A stretch of 24,140 nucleotides of DNA, taken from IMG/VR virus record IMGVR_UViG_3300031963_000913, positions 1 through 24,140 of that record. One strand, written 5' to 3'. The notes under the pieces are model-generated. The model made no database searches, was not told the DNA's origin, and saw only the letters and a program-made list of their open reading frames with translations. Position 1 is the first letter of the stretch; each line of letters begins with the position of its first letter. Both the position numbers and the translations under genes were made by a program. Positions 20,302 through 24,140 of the stretch are shown here, one piece after another. The stretch comes from a virus.

Positions 20302-21435
20302 ATGGCAACGACTCTCAAGCAGTTCCTTGACAAGGACCCACAGGTCAAGGCAGCCCGTAAAAAGGCTCAAGCCGCACGTGCTGAACTACAAAAGCAGCAA
20401 CAGGCTTTAGCAGCAGCAGGTGCTCGTGCAGATGCTAATACAATAGAGGCAATCAATCGTCGTATCCAAGCAGCGCAACAAGAAGTAGATAAGCAGTCTG
20501 AGAACCTACAGTTGGTTGAGGCTAATCGTACTGATTACTTCTCTCAAAACAAAAAGGCTATTAGAACTGAAGAACGCGAACTAAGCGTAGCGGAAGCAAA
20601 GCAAGAACTTGAGGAGTTGCTACAGCAACGCCGTCAAGATCCTCGCATTGCTGGTCCAGTTGTAGATGCTCGTATTCAAGACCTCAACGACAGAATCAAT
20701 GGGACTGGAAAGTATGCTCCTAAACCAAAAGAAACCAAGGTTGATGGTGCAGTTACAAATCAAGAAGGTGGCGCTAAAGAATTACGCGACTACACTACCG
20801 AAATAAAGAACGCTTATGTAACTGTAAGAAATATGAAGCCTGCTCAACGCAAGGCTTTGATAACAAGTTTGAAGAATGCTGGATATAATCCACCAAATGT
20901 ATCTGAGGTATACACAGATCAACTTGCTAATGAGTATCTCAAGGCTATCCAAGAGAACTCAGTAAGATCAAGACAGTTTGGTGAAATATCATTCAATGAA
21001 TTTCTTACTGAAAAGACTATTGAGAACAACGCCCTAAAGAAATCTGGCACTGGTCTAACAACGACAGTTGACACTGATGTTGATATTGTCCGTAAAACCA
21101 AAGGTCAGATTGATCAGGATATTAGCGAAATCGCTATCAAGGTTCTAGGTAGAGACATATCTGAAGAAGATAAGGTCGAAGACTGGTATAAAAACCTAGT
21201 CAACTCTATTGGCAAGATGTACGAAAAAGGAACAAAGACTGTAACTACAGCCACGACAAGACGTGGTGATGGGTCAACTGTATCTGGTTCTAAGAGAATT
21301 GTAACGCCTAGCGTTGCTGAGGCTGACATTGATGCCTTGATTGAACGTCGTTTGAGAAAGAATGACCCAGAAAGCGTAGGCCGTAAAGAACGGCTTGACT
21401 TTGTTTCGTGGATGAATAAGGCATTAGGAGACTAA
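20302..21435 (+). CDS. Coiled-coil probable virion protein (377 aa)
   Basis: AGGAAG precedes ATG 20302. Residues 15-115 form a strong coiled coil (AARAELQKQQQALAAAG.., NRRIQAAQQEVDKQSENLQ). The rest is a mixed domain region with a Lys-rich middle and a C-terminal helix (RKERLDFVSWMNKALGD). It directly follows the giant gene and has the same expression context. Length and coiled coil suit a structural or assembly role; no family recognised. Confidence 0.65.
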   Translation: MATTLKQFLDKDPQVKAARKKAQAARAELQKQQQALAAAGARADANTIEAINRRIQAAQQEVDKQSENLQLVEANRTDYFSQNKKAIRTEERELSVAEAKQELEELLQQRRQDPRIAGPVVDARIQDLNDRINGTGKYAPKPKETKVDGAVTNQEGGAKELRDYTTEIKNAYVTVRNMKPAQRKALITSLKNAGYNPPNVSEVYTDQLANEYLKAIQENSVRSRQFGEISFNEFLTEKTIENNALKKSGTGLTTTVDTDVDIVRKTKGQIDQDISEIAIKVLGRDISEEDKVEDWYKNLVNSIGKMYEKGTKTVTTATTRRGDGSTVSGSKRIVTPSVAEADIDALIERRLRKNDPESVGRKERLDFVSWMNKALGD

Positions 21436-21437
21436 CG

Positions 21438-22430
21438 GTGGCAGAACCTACTTCATACCAAGAAGCCTTTGATGCAGCATATAAAAGGGCTATTGATCGT
21501 GGCGACAGCCCATCTGAGGCGAATGCTACCGCAAAGGCTGCTGCTGATAACTGGGCAAAAGAATATGACCCAGCAGGAATTCTAGAAGAAGTCCGTAAAA
21601 GTCCAGAAGGTGCAAAACTCGGCATTGGTCTTGCCTTGCTCTCTGACAAAAAATACGGTTCACAACTTATGGAAGTTTTTAGAACCTGGAGAAAAGATAA
21701 GAACAAGGCTCTAGATCTACTCAATAAGTCAGCCTGGGCGCAACTAAATAAGACTGCTCGTGACAACTACTCTCTAATGCTAGAGAGAGGTGACATCTAT
21801 CAGAGCCAACTTGCTAACTTCAAGGCAAGAATCAATAAACTTCTCACAGAAGAAGGCTATGACCGTCTTGATGATAAGACCTTAGAAGATGCTTACCTGT
21901 CTGGTAAAGATGATGAGACATTACTACGCGAGGCTCTTGCTGGATTCAAGTTCAAGCCAGGTGCTACTGGTGGAACTATTGGTGCCAACTATGACACCTT
22001 ACTAAAGGTTGCTCGTCGCAATGGCATTACAGATAGTATGCTTCCAAATGTTCTTGGATTTGATTCAGTAGACGAAATAATCAAGGCAATTCAAGGCGGC
22101 GAACGAATTGATACATTTGAGCGTAAGATTCGTAGTTATGCTAAAACAGCAATGCCAGATTATGTCAAGGGATTGCTTGATGAGGGCCAAGACCTAGAGG
22201 ATATTGTTGGTCCATATAAGGCTGTAATGGTTGATGAATTAGAACTTCCATATAACTCAGTAGTTCTAACAGACAGATACTTACAGGATGCTTTAGCAAA
22301 GCAAACAAATCTTGCTGACTTTAGAAGAACACTAAGAAAAGACTCTCGTTGGCAGTATACAGATAAGGCTAAACAAGAAGTTGCCAGCACGACATTAGGC
22401 ATACTTCGTGACTTTGGATTCCAGGGGTAA
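21438..22430 (+). CDS. Probable virion protein (330 aa)
   Basis: GTG 21438, two bases after the previous stop with AGGAG nearby. A helical protein whose last 50 residues (FRRTLRKDSRWQYTDKAKQEVASTTLGILRDFGFQG) show a pattern I recall from phage structural proteins ending in a DFGF.G motif. The centre contains VLGFDSVDEIIKAIQGG and a predicted beta turn. The next gene starts two bases after the stop. Function unknown; virion association is inferred from position. Confidence 0.65.
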   Translation: MAEPTSYQEAFDAAYKRAIDRGDSPSEANATAKAAADNWAKEYDPAGILEEVRKSPEGAKLGIGLALLSDKKYGSQLMEVFRTWRKDKNKALDLLNKSAWAQLNKTARDNYSLMLERGDIYQSQLANFKARINKLLTEEGYDRLDDKTLEDAYLSGKDDETLLREALAGFKFKPGATGGTIGANYDTLLKVARRNGITDSMLPNVLGFDSVDEIIKAIQGGERIDTFERKIRSYAKTAMPDYVKGLLDEGQDLEDIVGPYKAVMVDELELPYNSVVLTDRYLQDALAKQTNLADFRRTLRKDSRWQYTDKAKQEVASTTLGILRDFGFQG

Positions 22431-22432
22431 TA

Positions 22433-23842
22433 ATGGCTAAGAAAAAAACAACTGCTCCTAAGACTCTAACGCAAAAGCAACTCAAGGATATGCTTGCACA
22501 ACAGCAAGCAAATTTGGCTGCTACTCAGGAAAGATTGACACAGGCCGAAGAGACATATAAATCTTTGACAACTCCATCTGAGGCAGAAACTATTGATCCA
22601 GATTTAGTTCGCAGTAAAGTTACTGGTCTTAGCGCTGCACAACAAGAAGCAAAAGATACCCTTATTTCTATTGCACAAGAACAAGGTGGCGGTTATTTAC
22701 GTACTTCAAAATCAGCAGGCGAGGTAGTTGCTAAGCCAACAACCACACTTCCTCCTGGGCAAGAATGGAAATGGTTTCCTACTACTGGTGGTGGAGGAAG
22801 TTGGAAAGCAGTACAAATTTTTACTCCAGGAAGCGGAAATGGCAGTAGTGGCGGTGGAGTAAATTCAGGAAGTTCTACTGGCTCAACAACTAAAACTACC
22901 TACACTGCTCCAGATGGAAGAATCTTTACTGATCTAGGTGCCTATAACGCATACATTGCACAGATTGCAGCGGAGGATAAGCGACGCAAAGGACAGTCTG
23001 CATTTGATTTATTGTTTAGTGAGTTTGACCGATACGGTATGGGCGCACTGCTAAACGATGTAAAGAACTTTATCGTTGAAGGTTTATCGCGTGATGAGTT
23101 AGTGCTAAAATTACGCGCTACTCCAGCATATGAAAAACGATTTGCTGCTAATGCTCAACGTATAAAATCAGGATTGCGTTCTTTATCTGAGGCAGAATAC
23201 ATCGGTCTTGAAGACCAATACCAAAGCATTATGCGTCAGTATGGATTGCCTCAGTCTTATTATGCTCGTGGAGATATGGGTCGCCAAGAAGGATTTGAAA
23301 AGTTTATTGCTGGCGACGTATCACCAGTAGAATTAGAAGACCGTATTCAGACTGCACAGAACAGAGTAACCAATGCTCCAAAGCAAGTTCGTGATGCGCT
23401 CAATCAATTCTATGGAGCAGAACTTGGTAATGGAGATATTCTCGCTTATGTTCTCGATCCAGAAAAAGCGCTATCTCAAATCAAGCGTAAAGTAACTGCT
23501 GCTGAAATTGGTGGCGGTGCTGCAATGGCAGGACTTGGAGTAGGAAGAGAACGAGCAGAAGAACTAGGTATGTTTGGCGTAACTAGCGAACAAGCACGTC
23601 AAGGTTACCAATCAATCGCAGAATTCCTACCATCTGCTACAAAACTTGGAGACATCTACAGCAAGGCTGGTATGGGTCCATATAACCAAGCAGTTGCAGA
23701 ACAAGAAGTATTTGGTATCACAGGTGCAGCCGATGCCGCATCTAAGCGCAAGAAGTTAGCACAACTAGAGACTGCACAGTTCTCTGGTACAACAGGTGCT
23801 GCACAAGGCGCACTAGGCCGCGAACGCGCTGGCCAATTCTAA
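22433..23842 (+). CDS. Probable virion protein with Gly/Ser linker (469 aa)
   Basis: ATG 22433 overlaps a TAATAATG junction. Domain order: a coiled coil at 12-50 (QLKDMLAQQQANLAATQERL), a folded part to about 125, a Gly/Ser/Thr linker near 130-155 (GSGNGSSGGGVNSGSS), then a helical domain with ATPAYEKRFAANAQRIKSGL, LSEAEYIGLEDQYQSIMRQYGLP and a final Gly/Ala-rich part. The 'YEKRF..N..R...GL..LSEAEY' pattern recurs in phage virion proteins of unknown role. It is the last gene before a hairpin-containing gap and the scaffold-like gene. Confidence 0.68.
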   Translation: MAKKKTTAPKTLTQKQLKDMLAQQQANLAATQERLTQAEETYKSLTTPSEAETIDPDLVRSKVTGLSAAQQEAKDTLISIAQEQGGGYLRTSKSAGEVVAKPTTTLPPGQEWKWFPTTGGGGSWKAVQIFTPGSGNGSSGGGVNSGSSTGSTTKTTYTAPDGRIFTDLGAYNAYIAQIAAEDKRRKGQSAFDLLFSEFDRYGMGALLNDVKNFIVEGLSRDELVLKLRATPAYEKRFAANAQRIKSGLRSLSEAEYIGLEDQYQSIMRQYGLPQSYYARGDMGRQEGFEKFIAGDVSPVELEDRIQTAQNRVTNAPKQVRDALNQFYGAELGNGDILAYVLDPEKALSQIKRKVTAAEIGGGAAMAGLGVGRERAEELGMFGVTSEQARQGYQSIAEFLPSATKLGDIYSKAGMGPYNQAVAEQEVFGITGAADAASKRKKLAQLETAQFSGTTGAAQGALGRERAGQF

Positions 23843-23847
23843 GCCTG

Positions 23848-23925
23848 CTAACGGAACGACTGGCCCGTTAGAGAGATAACAAGACCAGAAGTAGAAGCCA
23901 TACAGAAAGCCCCCGAGTCTGTATG
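23848..23925 (+). other. Two hairpins in the gap before the scaffold-like gene
   Basis: CTAACGG/CCGTTAG (23848-23854, 23865-23871) and CATACAG/CTGTATG (23899-23905, 23919-23925), both perfect 7-bp stems. Neither has a U-run, so they are more likely mRNA stability, processing or translation-control elements than intrinsic terminators. They lie in the only sizeable gap (120 nt) of the structural operon before genes that are usually expressed at the highest level. Confidence 0.5.
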
Positions 23926-23962
23926 AGGTCTACGAAACCAACTAACAAAGGGAGAAGGACCT

Positions 23963-24140
23963 ATGTCCAACTACGACTACGAAGATGATGACTTTGACAC
24001 CAATGATGGTGGAGATCTCGTCAAGCAGTTGCGTAAAGCAACAAAAGCAAAAGACAAAGAACTGGCTGAACTAAAGGCACAGTATGAGTCACTTGCAAAA
24101 GCAAATAGAGAACGAGCAATCAAAGATGCCCTCGCTAGTC
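23963..24140 (+). CDS. Scaffold-like protein, N-terminal fragment
   Basis: ATG 23963 preceded by GGGAGAAGGACC. The 59 visible codons start with an acidic region (SNYDYEDDDFDTNDGGD), followed by a charged coiled helix (KQLRKATKAKDKELAELKAQYESLAKANRERAIKDAL). This acidic start plus helix is characteristic of capsid scaffolding proteins encoded just before the major capsid gene. The gene runs off the right edge, so the capsid gene probably lies immediately beyond. Scaffold identity is inferred from composition and place. Confidence 0.65.
   Translation, partial: MSNYDYEDDDFDTNDGGDLVKQLRKATKAKDKELAELKAQYESLAKANRERAIKDALAS

Noticed and set aside
1-24140. CRISPR arrays, insertion sequences, integrase
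   Set aside because: No regularly spaced repeats, no transposase or recombinase motifs (such as tyrosine-recombinase R..H.RY patterns) were seen in any translated gene.

Overview
The window looks like part of the genome of a tailed double-stranded DNA phage (Caudoviricetes) that infects an actinobacterium. Phage identity rests on terminase, portal and scaffold-like genes, dense overlapping small genes and three transcription blocks. The actinobacterial host is inferred from a WhiB-type Fe-S regulator and the C-terminus of a proteasome-beta/HslV-like Ntn hydrolase. Codon use is only moderately GC-rich, which would fit a low-GC actinobacterium (for example a freshwater lineage) better than Streptomyces or Mycobacterium. 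That last point is inference.

Block 1 (1-6283, plus strand) is a replication, recombination and regulation operon. In order it holds: the Ntn hydrolase tail, a small conserved-looking protein, a Cas4/RecB-like nuclease interrupted by one in-frame TGA, a Cys/His protein, WhiB, a RecA-like ATPase, a Holliday-junction-resolvase-like nuclease, a 58-aa Cys protein, a DnaG-type primase split into a zinc-finger ORF and a TOPRIM ORF, a DUF1599-like protein, two small proteins, a sigma-factor-like protein, a possible nuclease and an FmdB-like zinc ribbon. Most genes touch or overlap (ATGA, TTGA or 8-nt overlaps), which indicates translational coupling.

Block 2 (9522-6292, minus strand) converges on block 1 at a small hairpin. 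It is a train of about 15 tiny genes. Six encode Cys-rich zinc-ribbon-like proteins, two encode single-pass membrane peptides, and the last encodes a membrane-anchored lytic transglycosylase. Several are shorter than 60 codons but follow one another with 1-17-nt overlaps and good Shine-Dalgarno sites. The only two real gaps in the train carry related leader elements with two hairpins each.

Between blocks 2 and 3 lies a divergent control region (9523-10260). It holds two GAACAYTTGTTC palindromes, other repeats, a possible promoter or small gene, a Rho-independent terminator with a competing hairpin, and about 150 nt of strongly structured RNA just before the packaging genes.

Block 3 (10261 to the end, plus strand) is the packaging and head module: a basic protein, the large terminase with an N-terminal helix-turn-helix-like region, another basic protein, the portal, three small proteins, a 1617-aa giant protein, three further large probable virion proteins, and the start of a scaffold-like gene running off the right edge. 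The giant gene and its three followers lie between portal and scaffold and have no function I can assign from sequence alone.
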